The notes under the pieces were generated by a model, which was not told where the DNA came from, ran no database searches, and was given only the letters and a program-made list of their open reading frames with translations. From contig JAJCYI010000204.1 in assembly GCA_029263015.1 (NCBI GenBank), positions 1 through 47,156 on the forward strand: DNA of 47,156 nt, in the 5' to 3' direction. The translations under genes were made by a program, and so were the position numbers. Positions 16,875 through 25,454 of the stretch are shown here, piece after piece (the first letter of the stretch is position 1; each line of letters begins with the position of its first letter). The DNA is from Saprospiraceae bacterium (GTDB lineage Bacteria > Bacteroidota > Bacteroidia > Chitinophagales > Saprospiraceae).

Positions 16875-17987
16875 ATGCTCGAACAAATCTTATTATACAG
16901 CTTCCTTGCAGCCACTGCCATCCAGTTGTTTTTCTGGCTGTATTTCTTTTCCCGTCTTGCTTTGTATCAAGAAAAAAAAGACCTTCCCGCATCCGCCGTC
17001 CCTCGTCCATCAGTATCAATAATCATCTGTGCACACAATGAGGCGGAAAATTTAAAGGCCAATCTTGACCGTATTCTAAATCAAAACTACCGTTCCTTCG
17101 AGGTAATTGTCGTCTCACACAATTCATGTGATGAAAGTTTAAATATATTATCATCTTTGCAATATCGCTTTAAACATCTAAGGATTATTGAATGCAACGA
17201 TCCTCGACCCGGTAAAAAATATGCATTGGCAAAAGGTATCGGGGAAGCGAAAAACGAAGTTCTTTTATTGACGGATGCCGACTGCAAACCCACCAGTAAA
17301 GATTGGTTGAGAACCATGGTGGAGAATATGGATGGCAAGGCTGAGATTGTACTGGGGTTTGCCCCATATGATGAAATGCCTGGCTGGCTCAACAAGTTCA
17401 TTCGATATGAAACTTGCTACACCGCGATTCAATATTTTTCGTTTGCATTGGCTGGGATGCCTTATATGGGAGTAGGCAGAAATATGGCCTATCTCAAAAA
17501 GCTGTTTCGGCAGACAGAGGGTTTTGAAAACCACCGAGATTTGGCATCAGGCGACGATGATTTGTTTATCAATCAAGTCGCAAATAATAAAAACACAAAA
17601 ATTCAACTTGATCCACGGACTTTTGTGTTTTCAAAACCGAAGCTTACTTGGAAAGCTTATATCCGTCAGAAAACGAGGCATTTATCAACAAGCAAGCGTT
17701 ATAAACTACCACATAGAATTCTACTATTTACGCTCGCTATGAGTCATTATCTACACTATTTTTTGGGAGGAATATTTATCATATATAAATTTAGCATAAT
17801 ATTTGCTCTATTGGGATATGCGGTGAGGATGAGTGTAGTGATGGCTTTCAGCAGCGTCATTTTGAAAAGGTTACGACATAAAAAATTGTGGCCCTGGGTT
17901 CCCGCCCTTGATGCTTTTCTGGTACTATACTACATTTTGTTCACTCCGATGATTCTCATGAACAATTACACCCAGAGATGGAATTAA
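16875..17987 (+). CDS. Glycosyltransferase family 2 membrane protein
   Basis: 370 residues. An N-terminal membrane helix (about 5-27) precedes the GT-A domain (VSIIICAHNEAENL, the metal-binding DADC within LLLTDADCKP, the acceptor-site SGDDDLFINQ and a QKTRHLSTSKRY motif). Two or more C-terminal membrane helices follow (LHYFLGGIFIIYKFSIIFALLG, FLVLYYILFTPMILM). It probably adds a sugar to a lipid carrier or envelope glycan on the cytoplasmic face. Its last 10 nt overlap the start of the sigma-factor gene, implying translational coupling. Confidence 0.9.
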   Translation: MLEQILLYSFLAATAIQLFFWLYFFSRLALYQEKKDLPASAVPRPSVSIIICAHNEAENLKANLDRILNQNYRSFEVIVVSHNSCDESLNILSSLQYRFKHLRIIECNDPRPGKKYALAKGIGEAKNEVLLLTDADCKPTSKDWLRTMVENMDGKAEIVLGFAPYDEMPGWLNKFIRYETCYTAIQYFSFALAGMPYMGVGRNMAYLKKLFRQTEGFENHRDLASGDDDLFINQVANNKNTKIQLDPRTFVFSKPKLTWKAYIRQKTRHLSTSKRYKLPHRILLFTLAMSHYLHYFLGGIFIIYKFSIIFALLGYAVRMSVVMAFSSVILKRLRHKKLWPWVPALDAFLVLYYILFTPMILMNNYTQRWN

Positions 17988-18658
17988 CACTAACGAAACA
18001 CACCAATGGTCTGTCCCAACAGACATCCACAATCACTCACAGTCTCTCACCTAAAGCCTCCGAAGATTACATCTTGGTACAGGCTGCCATTACAGGTGAC
18101 CAACAGGCTTTTTCATCACTCTTAAATCGCTATCGTGCGTCCGTTTATAACCACCTTCTTAAGATGGTGCGCAATCCGGACGATGCTGAAGACCTCACAC
18201 TTGAGGCTTTTGGCAAGGCATTTAACAAATTGTCCACGTATGCGCCGCACTTCGCTTTTTCGACTTGGTTGTTTAAGATTGCAGTAAACAACTGCATTGA
18301 CCACATCCGTAAAAAGCGCCTGCATTTTCTAAGTATCGATCAGCCTTTGGAGCCACATGGCAACAAAGATTTCACGGGTACTATTAGAACTTCTGCCCGT
18401 AATCCAGAGGAAGAGGTCATCCGCAGCCAGAAATTGCAAATGGTGAAACGCTCGATTACTCACCTCAACCACAAGTACCGCCTCATGATTGAGCTGCGCT
18501 ACTATGAAGAGTTGAGCTATGAAGAGATTGCCAACGAGTTGCAAATCCCACTGGGCACTGTCAAAGCACAATTGTTCCGTGCCAAGGAAATGCTTTTTGG
18601 TATCATGCAGAAGCCAGGCCATGCGGCATATCTGGAAACTACTCGGAGGTATAATTGA
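17978..18658 (+). CDS. ECF-type RNA polymerase sigma factor
   Basis: 226 residues. Region 2 is around AFSSLLNRYRASVYNHLLKMVRNPDDAEDLTLEAF and TWLFKIAVNNCIDHIRKKR. Region 4 is the helix-turn-helix ELSYEEIANELQIPLGTVKAQLFRAKEML. The N-terminal ~30 residues are extra. No anti-sigma factor gene lies next to it, which is unusual for ECF factors. Instead it overlaps the end of a glycosyltransferase gene by 10 nt, suggesting they are expressed together. Confidence 0.93.
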   Translation: MELTLTKHTNGLSQQTSTITHSLSPKASEDYILVQAAITGDQQAFSSLLNRYRASVYNHLLKMVRNPDDAEDLTLEAFGKAFNKLSTYAPHFAFSTWLFKIAVNNCIDHIRKKRLHFLSIDQPLEPHGNKDFTGTIRTSARNPEEEVIRSQKLQMVKRSITHLNHKYRLMIELRYYEELSYEEIANELQIPLGTVKAQLFRAKEMLFGIMQKPGHAAYLETTRRYN

Positions 18659-18733
18659 ATATTTGAGTATTTGAGTTTCTGAGTTATTTACTCAGAAACT
18701 CAAGTACCCAGAAACTCAAATACTCCAATATTC
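18657..18733. repeat. 8-nt-word hairpin (GAGTATTT/GAGTTTCT) with two alternative pairings
   Basis: The left arm 18657-18684 consists of GAGTATTT, GAGTTTCT and GAGTTATT-like units. Its inner part (GAGTTTCTGAGT) pairs with ACTCAGAAACTC just downstream. Alternatively, the whole arm pairs with the more distal CAGAAACTCAAATACTCC...ATATTC ending at 18733. The two folds exclude each other. It begins inside the sigma-factor stop codon. Confidence 0.7.
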
Positions 18734-18788
18734 AAAACTCATTCACGGAAAACTTTCTTTCAATCAAGGTGGAGTCGTTTGGTTTTTA

Positions 18789-18796
18789 TAGATTTG
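18789..18796 (+). promoter_or_regulatory. -7 promoter box of the DUF2851 gene
   Basis: TAGATTTG matches TAnnTTTG, 28 nt before the ATG at 18824, so this gene probably has its own promoter separate from the sigma-factor transcript. Confidence 0.5.
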
Positions 18797-18823
18797 GCTT
18801 GAAAACCAAAAGTACCCCAAATT

Positions 18824-20092
18824 ATGAAAGAAAACTTTCTGCACTTCCTCTGGCGGTTTCGTCGTTTCGACCATACTGACCTCACCACTACATTAGGCCA
18901 AAAAATTGAGATTCTGCACCCTGGTGGGCACAACCACCATGCTGGGCCAGACTTTTTGGATGCAAGGTTGAAAATTGGTAAAACGGTCTGGGCCGGGAAT
19001 GTGGAAATGCATCTCAAGGCATCGGAATGGAAACAGCACAAGCACCAGGACGACCGGGCTTATGACAATGTAATCCTGCATGTGGTTATGGAAGAAGACC
19101 GCCCCATTCATCGGGCGGATGGCACACCGATTCCATGTCTGGAAATGAGAAAGAGAGTTCCTGCCAAATTGTTGGGGGTTTATGAAAAACTTCTTTTCAA
19201 TGAATATTGGATTCCCTGCCAACACCAATTTCACGTGGTTCCGACATTGACCAGAAACCTTTGGCTCGATCGTTTGCTGGTGGAACGGCTGGAACGGAAA
19301 ACGGAGGAAGTCAAACTTGTTTTACAGAAAAACCAACAGGATTGGGAGGAGACTTTCTATCAGTTCACCGCCCGCAATTTTGGTTTGAAGATCAACGTCC
19401 TGCCATTTGAGATGCTGGCCAGGTCGTTGCCCCAGAAAATACTTGCCCGGCACAAGGACAGCCCCCTCCAGATCGAGGCTTTGCTGTTTGGGCAGGCGGG
19501 CATGTTGGAGAAGAACCTTGAGGATGAATACCCCAATCAATTGAATAAGGAGTTTTCTTTTTTGCAGAAAAAATACAACCTCTCGCCATTAGATTCATCA
19601 ATTTGGAAATTTCTCCGTCTCCACCCTGGAAATTTCCCGACCGTGCGTTTGGCGCAGTTTGCAAAATTGACTCAGCGTTCTGTGCATTTGTTCAGTAAAA
19701 TATTGGAAGTGGAAAATCAGAAGGAAATAGAAAACCTGTTCGGTGTAAAGCTTGATGGGTACTGGCTCACGCATTATTTGTTTGACAAAGAATCGGCCAA
19801 GCGGAACAAGTCTTTTGGCAAAGAAGCCATCCGCCTGCTGACCATCAATACCATTGTGCCGTTCCTGTTTTTATACGGAAATGAAACGGCAGAAGTCGCC
19901 TTTAAGGACAAAGCCCTGCGCTTTTTGGAAGAGTTGAAACCTGAAAAAAATGCCATTACCAGAGATTGGGAAAACCTGGGCATGAAAGCAGGTTCGGCCT
20001 ACCAGACACAAGCCCTTTTGCAGTTGAAGAATGAGTACTGTGACAGGAAAAAATGTCTGGAGTGTTCGATTGGTGGGGCTATATTAAAATAG
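18824..20092 (+). CDS. DUF2851 family protein
   Basis: 422 residues, a conserved Bacteroidota protein of unknown function. Recognisable conserved features are LHPGGHNHHAGPDFLDARL, WAGNVEMHLKASEW and DNVILHVV near the N-terminus, and a C-terminal cysteine-rich motif YCDRKKCLECSIG. The GPDF...VEMH pattern loosely resembles the D...ExK core of restriction-endonuclease-like folds, with His in place of Lys; this is only a suggestion. Its last 9 nt overlap the convergent ATPase gene. Confidence 0.88.
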   Translation: MKENFLHFLWRFRRFDHTDLTTTLGQKIEILHPGGHNHHAGPDFLDARLKIGKTVWAGNVEMHLKASEWKQHKHQDDRAYDNVILHVVMEEDRPIHRADGTPIPCLEMRKRVPAKLLGVYEKLLFNEYWIPCQHQFHVVPTLTRNLWLDRLLVERLERKTEEVKLVLQKNQQDWEETFYQFTARNFGLKINVLPFEMLARSLPQKILARHKDSPLQIEALLFGQAGMLEKNLEDEYPNQLNKEFSFLQKKYNLSPLDSSIWKFLRLHPGNFPTVRLAQFAKLTQRSVHLFSKILEVENQKEIENLFGVKLDGYWLTHYLFDKESAKRNKSFGKEAIRLLTINTIVPFLFLYGNETAEVAFKDKALRFLEELKPEKNAITRDWENLGMKAGSAYQTQALLQLKNEYCDRKKCLECSIGGAILK

Positions 20093-21214
20093 AAAAGAAT
20101 CAAAATTTTCTGTGTTGACAAATTCGACTTTGCTGTTGGGGTATGCCTTTGCAAAAGAGGGTGGCACCTTGTAATTTCCGGGTTTCCATTTTACCTCATA
20201 AGCATGTAAAATGTTATCGGATTCCTCGATATAATCCAATTCTTGTTGGTTGAGTGTCCTCCAAAAATACCGGTTGGGGTTGAGTTGGTTGTTAAGAAGG
20301 TATTTCAATCTTTCTGCTATAAAAAAATTCTCCCACAGGCTGCCTTTATCAACTCTGATTTCGGGTGGCTGGTACTGCTGTAGGATAGCGTTTCTCACAC
20401 CCACGTCGTAAAAATAAATCTTGTTTCTTTTTGAAATTTCTTTGCGCAAATTCCGGCTCAAAGGGCGGAGCCGGAATATCACGAACACTTTTTCCAAGAG
20501 GTCAATGTACCGTTCCACAGTTCTTGAATTTATTTTTAGGGTATTCGCCAGTTCATGGTAGGATACTTCATGTCCAATTTGCAGGGCAAGCAATTGCAAG
20601 AGTTTATGAAGCACGTCTGAACGTTTCAGGTTTTCAAATGCCAGTATGTCTTTGTAAAGGTATTTGCCTGAAAGGTCTTCCAAAAGTACTTGTGCTTCAT
20701 CTATTGGGGCCTTTACGATTTCGGGGTACAGGCCATAGGTGAGGAAATGGTCGAGTTGAGATTTGATTTCAAATATATTGTACCATTGTTCGATCTCGGC
20801 CAAAGAAAAGGGTAGCAACGTAAACTGAAGCGAACGGCCTGTCAACGGCTCGCTTGTTCGGTTGGCCAGTTCAAAACTTGAAGATCCAGTTGCTATTATT
20901 TGCAGGTCGGGGAAGGTGTCTGCAAATATTTTCAGGGTGAGGCCAATATTGGGAACATTTTGGGCTTCGTCGAACACGACTATTTTTTTGTTTCCGATAA
21001 ATCTCCGCAACAGTTCCGGCTCCCGGTTTTCCAGGGCCGCACTGACCGATGGTGTTTCACAATTGAAATAACCATCTGTTTGGTCAAACTTTTCCAGAAG
21101 TGTTTTTGCCAATGTTGTTTTACCAACTTGTCTTGCCCCGTAGATGATGATGACTTTTCTCCTAAACAGCCATCTTTCGATTTTGGGCTGGATGTGCCTT
21201 TGAACTGCTTGCAT
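20084..21214 (-). CDS. AAA-type ATPase with DUF4143 domain (second in the window)
   Basis: 376 residues. Walker A is YGARQVGKTTLAK (about 25-37), Walker B is IVVFDEAQNVPN, and a sensor-type ATGSSSFELANR follows. The C-terminal DUF4143 region has ELDYIEESDN...AYEVKWKPG, the nuclease-like acidic/EVKW signature. It is only distantly similar to the ATPase at 7.5-9.0 kb. Such genes are mobile and unevenly distributed, and no function is established. Its upstream region contains a 30-bp-arm perfect palindrome carrying a promoter-like box. Confidence 0.88.
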   Translation of the reverse strand: MQAVQRHIQPKIERWLFRRKVIIIYGARQVGKTTLAKTLLEKFDQTDGYFNCETPSVSAALENREPELLRRFIGNKKIVVFDEAQNVPNIGLTLKIFADTFPDLQIIATGSSSFELANRTSEPLTGRSLQFTLLPFSLAEIEQWYNIFEIKSQLDHFLTYGLYPEIVKAPIDEAQVLLEDLSGKYLYKDILAFENLKRSDVLHKLLQLLALQIGHEVSYHELANTLKINSRTVERYIDLLEKVFVIFRLRPLSRNLRKEISKRNKIYFYDVGVRNAILQQYQPPEIRVDKGSLWENFFIAERLKYLLNNQLNPNRYFWRTLNQQELDYIEESDNILHAYEVKWKPGNYKVPPSFAKAYPNSKVEFVNTENFDSFLF

Positions 21215-21260
21215 GTTGTGTTATTTTGGCTAAATGTATTTTTCTTAAATGGTATAAAAA

Positions 21261-21326
21261 TAGTTATTTTCGCATTCAACTACAAAAATAACTATATATT
21301 TTTGTAGTTGAATGCGAAAATAACTA
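21261..21326. promoter_or_regulatory. Perfect 30-bp-arm palindrome upstream of the DUF4143 ATPase
   Basis: Positions 21261-21290 are the exact reverse complement of 21297-21326, separated by ACTATA. Each arm contains TATTTTTG (plus strand 21297-21304; minus strand 21290-21283), matching the -7 box TAnnTTTG. On the minus strand this would start transcription about 60 nt before the ATPase ATG. It may be a promoter overlapped by an operator, or the end of a mobile unit. Confidence 0.6.
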
Positions 21327-21445
21327 ATTATCTTATTCCAATCAGAGGTTGAAATAGGCCTGAAAGGGGAGATGGAGGCCATTCAAGCACAAGCCTTTTG
21401 ACAGTTCCGCAAGATAGTCGAGAGACAGTTTCGGAATATTTTAAA

Positions 21446-22747
21446 TTATGCGACCTTGCTCAAAGGCGAATTATTTGAAGAGACGCGTATTTCGTTTGGG
21501 ATAGCCTCCAACGCCTGCTCAATATCCTTAATTAAATCCATTGCATTTTCCACTCCAATCGAAACTCGAACCAAAGATGGGGTTATGCCATACAGTTCTT
21601 TTTCCTGTGCCTCCATGCCAGCGTGGGTCATGGTAGCAGGGTGCTGCACCAATGATTCAGTACTGCCGAGACTAACGGCTAATTTTATCAAATCCAGATG
21701 GTTCAGGAATTGGAAAGCTTCTTTTTCTCCTCCTTGCACCTCGAAAGAGATCATCGCTCCAGGGGAGTTGAATTGCTTTTTATAAATAGGATAGGCTTGG
21801 TCAGTCGGTTTGAGAAGGCCGAGGTAATGTACTTTTTTCACTAAAGGGTGGCCTTCTAGAAAGACTGCAACTTTTTGCGCATTGTCAGCCTGTTTTTCCA
21901 TCCTAATCTTTAAAGTCTCCAAACTTCGCAAAAGCAGCCAACTCGTCCAGGGGCTGATCATGCTGCCCAAAAAAGTCCTCAATACTTTTAGCCGTTGGAT
22001 ACGCTCGTGGGAACCAAGTACCGCGCCAGCTATTACGTCACTATGACCCCCGATATATTTTGTTGCAGAATAAATGACCAGGTCAGCACCAAATTCCAAG
22101 GGATGTTGCCACAGAGGTCCCATGTAAGTGTTGTCGACCGTTAACATTACTTGTTTGTCAGATTTTGAAAATTGTTTTGCCACATTTGAACAAACAGTCA
22201 AATCGAACAAATCATTGGTCGGGTTAGCTGGTGATTCTACGTAGATCATTGCCAATCTGTCTTGCTTTCCAGATTGTTTTATCAATTCAATCATTTCAAT
22301 TTGACTCATTCCCGCCCGAAAACCGAGAATGTCAATGCCCCATTTTGGAAGGATGTGTTCAATGAAATGCAGGGTGCCTCCATACAACGGTTTGGAGTAC
22401 ATCAGTAGGTCTCCAGGTTTGAGGAATTCGAGAAAGGCAGTGGAAATAGCTGACATGCCGCTTTCAAAAACGGCACATGCTTCGGCTTGGTCCCAAAGGG
22501 ACAATCGGTCTTCCAGTATTTCCATGTCGGGGTTGTTGATGCGGCTGTAAATCAAACCTTGAGGTTCAGATTCCTCTTTTTCCCGAAGACCGTATGCCAC
22601 CTCAAAATAGGCTTTGCCTTGTTCTGCCGAATTGAACACAAAAGTGGAAGTTTGAAAAATCGGGCATTTGATAGAACCCTCCGACCATTCGGGGCGGTAG
22701 CCATAGGACATCATCAAACTTTCTGGTTGGAAATTATGTTTTTTCAT
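21446..22747 (-). CDS. Cys/Met-metabolism PLP-dependent enzyme (cystathionine gamma-synthase/methionine gamma-lyase type)
   Basis: 433 residues. The fold-type I PLP site is clear: ESGMSAIS for phosphate binding (95-102), the aspartate in TVDNTYMGP, and the Schiff-base Lys230 in YSATKYIGGHSDVIAG. PLYGGT (120-125) lies where methionine gamma-lyases have YGCT, so the characteristic lyase cysteine is absent. It may act as a cystathionine gamma-synthase or -lyase, or on another sulfur amino acid. It is transcribed divergently from an Lrp/AsnC regulator 154 bp away, which probably controls it in response to an amino acid. Confidence 0.88.
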   Translation of the reverse strand: MKKHNFQPESLMMSYGYRPEWSEGSIKCPIFQTSTFVFNSAEQGKAYFEVAYGLREKEESEPQGLIYSRINNPDMEILEDRLSLWDQAEACAVFESGMSAISTAFLEFLKPGDLLMYSKPLYGGTLHFIEHILPKWGIDILGFRAGMSQIEMIELIKQSGKQDRLAMIYVESPANPTNDLFDLTVCSNVAKQFSKSDKQVMLTVDNTYMGPLWQHPLEFGADLVIYSATKYIGGHSDVIAGAVLGSHERIQRLKVLRTFLGSMISPWTSWLLLRSLETLKIRMEKQADNAQKVAVFLEGHPLVKKVHYLGLLKPTDQAYPIYKKQFNSPGAMISFEVQGGEKEAFQFLNHLDLIKLAVSLGSTESLVQHPATMTHAGMEAQEKELYGITPSLVRVSIGVENAMDLIKDIEQALEAIPNEIRVSSNNSPLSKVA

Positions 22748-22762
22748 TTTTCGTATTTTTTA

Positions 22763-22794
22763 CAAAATTATCAGTATTAAGCATTTTTTGCCAA
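22763..22794 (-). promoter_or_regulatory. Promoter of the PLP-enzyme gene
   Basis: On the minus strand TTG (22794-22792) is followed after 21 nt by TAATTTTG (22770-22763), a full match to the TTG-N17-23-TAnnTTTG pattern. The leader is only about 10 nt. Confidence 0.7.
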
Positions 22795-22873
22795 TGATTC
22801 CTATCATATAAGAAAATAAAACTATTATGTAAAATATTTTAAGAAAAATTATCTATACTGAACTTCCTCCTGC

Positions 22874-22881
22874 TATCTTTG
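22874..22881 (+). promoter_or_regulatory. -7 promoter box of the Lrp-family gene
   Basis: TATCTTTG matches TAnnTTTG, 21 nt before the ATG at 22902. About 100 AT-rich bases lie between this box and the opposing box at 22763-22770, a suitable place for Lrp binding. Confidence 0.6.
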
Positions 22882-22901
22882 AAGAAATTTTTTCTGAAGA
22901 T

Positions 22902-23366
22902 ATGGAACAACTTGACGCTACTGATTTGAGGATTCTGGATCAGCTACAACAGAATTCAAAATTGACCAACAAAGAAATAGCCGCGCAGATCGGCATGACG
23001 ACCACGCCTGTGTTTGAAAGGATTAAAAGGCTGGAGAAAAGCGGGTTTGTGGAAAAATACGTGGCCCTGCTGAACAAGGAGAAATTGGGCATGACGCTCG
23101 TGGCCTTTGTCAATGTCTCTTTGAAAGAGCACAATACCCGTTTTTTGGAAGAATTTGTTAAATCAATTAAACCTTTACCTGAAGTGTTGGAGTGCTATCA
23201 TGTGGCAGGGTCCTTCGATTATTTATTGAAAGTTATTGTAAAGGACATGAATGAATACCAGTTTTTTGTTTCCAAAAAATTAGCGGGGCTGGACAATATT
23301 GGAAAGGTTCAGAGTTCGTTTGTGATGACTGAGATCAAGCATTCTACTGCTCTGAATATTATTTGA
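22902..23366 (+). CDS. Lrp/AsnC family transcriptional regulator
   Basis: 154 residues, the usual family length. The N-terminal helix-turn-helix (LRILDQLQQNSKLTNKEIAAQIGMTTTPVFERIKRLEKSGFV) is followed by the RAM ligand-binding domain (MTLVAFVNVSLK, LECYHVAGSFDYLLKVIVKDMNEYQFF). It binds amino acids and forms octamers in known cases. Its divergent position suggests that it regulates the neighbouring Cys/Met PLP enzyme and itself. It is convergent with accC, whose stop lies 8 bp away. Confidence 0.94.
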   Translation: MEQLDATDLRILDQLQQNSKLTNKEIAAQIGMTTTPVFERIKRLEKSGFVEKYVALLNKEKLGMTLVAFVNVSLKEHNTRFLEEFVKSIKPLPEVLECYHVAGSFDYLLKVIVKDMNEYQFFVSKKLAGLDNIGKVQSSFVMTEIKHSTALNII

Positions 23367-23374
23367 TATCAGGG

Positions 23375-24724
23375 CTACTTCTCCGACTCCCCCATATCAA
23401 AATCATTCAAAAAACCGGTATGGAAATCACCAGAGCGGAATTTCTCGTCTTTCATCAATTTTTTATGAAAAGGGATGGTCGTCTTTACACCTTCAACAAT
23501 GAACTCTTCGAGGGCTCGCTCCATTTTGGTGATGCATTCCTCGCGGGTACGTGCCCGGCAGATGAGTTTTGCGATCAAGGAGTCGTAATACGGGGATATG
23601 GAGTATCCCGCATAAACATGGGTGTCGACGCGGACGCCGTGGCCTTTGGCAGTGTGCAGGGAAGTAATGGTGCCTGGCGAGGGACGGAAACCTTTATATA
23701 CATCTTCAGCATTGATCCGGCACTCTATGGCATGGACTTTAGGTAAGTAATTTTCCCCTGAAATAGGAATGCCAGCAGCTATTTTAATCTGTTCCTTGAT
23801 AAGGTCATGGTCAATGACTTCCTCCGTAACAGGGTGTTCCACCTGTATGCGGGTGTTCATTTCCATGAAATAAAAATTGCGGTGCTTATCGACCAAAAAC
23901 TCGACTGTGCCGACTCCTTCGTAGTTGATGGCCTTGCCAGCAAGGATAGCAGCCTGGCCCATTTCTTCTCGCAGTTCGTCGGTCATAAAAGGAGAGGGGC
24001 TTTCTTCGACCAATTTCTGATGCCGACGTTGGATGGAGCATTCCCGCTCGGAAAGGTGGCAGACATTGCCGAACTGGTCACCTGCTATTTGGAATTCAAT
24101 GTGACGGGGTTCTTCCACAAATTTTTCTATATACATGCCATCGTTGCCAAAAGAAGCCATTGCCTCGTTTCGGGCCATATTCCACTGGTTTTCAAAGTCT
24201 TCTTCTTGCCAAACCTCCCTCATGCCTTTTCCGCCGCCACCTGCTGTAGCTTTCAGGATAACAGGGTATCCGATTTTGTCAGCGATGCGTTTACCTTCCT
24301 CTACATCGGTCAACAAGCCATCGGAACCTGGGACTACGGGTACACTAGCCGCGATCATCGTCGCTTTGGCAGTGATTTTATCTCCCATTCTTTTAATGTG
24401 CTCAGGGGTCGGGCCGATGAATTTAATGCCATATTCACCGCATATTTCTGCAAAATCAGCATTCTCCGCCAAAAAACCATATCCTGGATGAATGGCGTCG
24501 GCATTGGTGATTTCGCAGGCTGCCATCAGCCGGGGTATATTGAGGTAAGAGTCGGAGGAAGGAGCTGGGCCGATGCACACTGCCTCGTCAGCAAAGCGTA
24601 CATGCAGGCTGTCAGCATCAGCAGTTGAAAATACAGCAACGGTCTGGATGCCCATTTCCCGGCAGGTGCGGATAATACGGAGGGCAATTTCGCCACGGTT
24701 GGCTATGAGTATTTTTTCGAACAT
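23375..24724 (-). CDS. accC: Acetyl-CoA carboxylase, biotin carboxylase subunit
   Basis: 449 residues, the standard length. The biotin-carboxylase N-domain ([22 protein letters not shown]), ATP-grasp glycine-rich loop ([12 protein letters not shown]), [13 protein letters not shown], the catalytic region [18 protein letters not shown] and the C-domain are intact. It carboxylates the biotin on AccB in the first step of fatty-acid synthesis. It is the last gene of the fabH-efp-accB-accC block, separated from accB by an 86-bp gap filled with a 7-nt-word hairpin. Confidence 0.97.
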   Translation of the reverse strand: MFEKILIANRGEIALRIIRTCREMGIQTVAVFSTADADSLHVRFADEAVCIGPAPSSDSYLNIPRLMAACEITNADAIHPGYGFLAENADFAEICGEYGIKFIGPTPEHIKRMGDKITAKATMIAASVPVVPGSDGLLTDVEEGKRIADKIGYPVILKATAGGGGKGMREVWQEEDFENQWNMARNEAMASFGNDGMYIEKFVEEPRHIEFQIAGDQFGNVCHLSERECSIQRRHQKLVEESPSPFMTDELREEMGQAAILAGKAINYEGVGTVEFLVDKHRNFYFMEMNTRIQVEHPVTEEVIDHDLIKEQIKIAAGIPISGENYLPKVHAIECRINAEDVYKGFRPSPGTITSLHTAKGHGVRVDTHVYAGYSISPYYDSLIAKLICRARTREECITKMERALEEFIVEGVKTTIPFHKKLMKDEKFRSGDFHTGFLNDFDMGESEK

Positions 24725-24732
24725 AGTTGATT

Positions 24733-24808
24733 AATGGTTAATGACGAATGGTGAATAGTGAATACTTATTATTAGTCATTCACCATTCACCATTCACCAT
24801 TCACCATT
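24733..24808. repeat. 7-nt-word hairpin (ATTCACC) between accB and accC
   Basis: The right arm 24777-24808 is ATTCACC repeated in tandem (four full units). The left arm 24733-24765 carries degenerate complements (GGTTAATGACGAATGGTGAATAG). The loop is ATTATTAG-like. It occupies nearly the whole accB-accC gap, so it lies inside a presumed operon and immediately before the accC start. Confidence 0.75.
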
Positions 24809-24810
24809 CT

Positions 24811-25329
24811 TTATTCCGGTTCTACAAGGAAAAGTACTTGGTCGTATTCGACAGGTTTGGCATTGTCAACTAAGACTTTGACGATCTTGCCACTGATTTC
24901 TGCTTCAATTTCATTGAACAATTTCATGGCTTCAATGACGCAAACGACATCACCTTTGTTGATCGTTTTACCAACTTCAGCATAAGCTGGCTTCTCTGGG
25001 GAAGCAGCGCGGTAAAATGTACCTACCATTGGTGATTTTATTTCGAGATAATTGGCAGTGCTGGCTTCTTCTTTGGCAGGTGCAAGGGACGGGGCTTTTT
25101 CGGGAGATACAGGTGCGGGTTCCGCAGCTATAGGTTGGATGGCGGGTGCAGCAAGAGGTGAGCCGGTCAAAGAGATCGGAGTGGAGATCATCTTGGAGGA
25201 GTGAACCTTTGTGTCCACATACCGGTCGGTTTTAACAGACAGCTCAAAATCACCGTCTTTCATTTTGAATTCAGCCAGCCTTGATTTGCTGAGTGCTTTG
25301 ATCAATTCCGTGATTTCCTGAAAAGTCAT
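24811..25329 (-). CDS. accB: Acetyl-CoA carboxylase biotin carboxyl carrier protein
   Basis: 172 residues. The N-terminal ~35 residues form the conserved helix region (QEITELIKALSKSRLAEFKMKDGDFELSV), followed by an Ala/Pro-rich linker (about 60-105) and the C-terminal biotinyl domain with the biotinylated lysine in EAMKLFNEIEAE. It carries biotin between AccC and the carboxyltransferase. The order efp, accB, accC is the usual one in this phylum. Confidence 0.96.
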   Translation of the reverse strand: MTFQEITELIKALSKSRLAEFKMKDGDFELSVKTDRYVDTKVHSSKMISTPISLTGSPLAAPAIQPIAAEPAPVSPEKAPSLAPAKEEASTANYLEIKSPMVGTFYRAASPEKPAYAEVGKTINKGDVVCVIEAMKLFNEIEAEISGKIVKVLVDNAKPVEYDQVLFLVEPE

Positions 25330-25347
25330 GATAAGTCGTTTTGAGCT

Positions 25348-25449
25348 GGTTTATCGGTTTATTGGTTTTTGGTGTAACGGGCGTTGGTACTTTGAATACA
25401 CAATAAGTGCAACACACCGTTAAACCAAAAACCAATAAACCGATAAACC
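25348..25449. repeat. 8-nt-word hairpin (GGTTTATC/GGTTTATT) between efp and accB
   Basis: The 33-nt arms 25348-25380 and 25417-25449 match in 32 of 33 positions. Each arm reads as successive 8-nt units (GGTTTATC, GGTTTATT, GGTTTTTG, GTGTAACG). The right arm ends 5 nt from the efp stop codon, and the left arm begins 18 nt before the accB start. Confidence 0.8.
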
Positions 25450-25454
25450 AACCA

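Noticed and set aside
24733-24808. Tandem ATTCACC repeats as a possible CRISPR or minisatellite
   Set aside because: The units are only 7 nt with no spacers, and the array pairs with complementary units nearby, so it is one arm of a hairpin.
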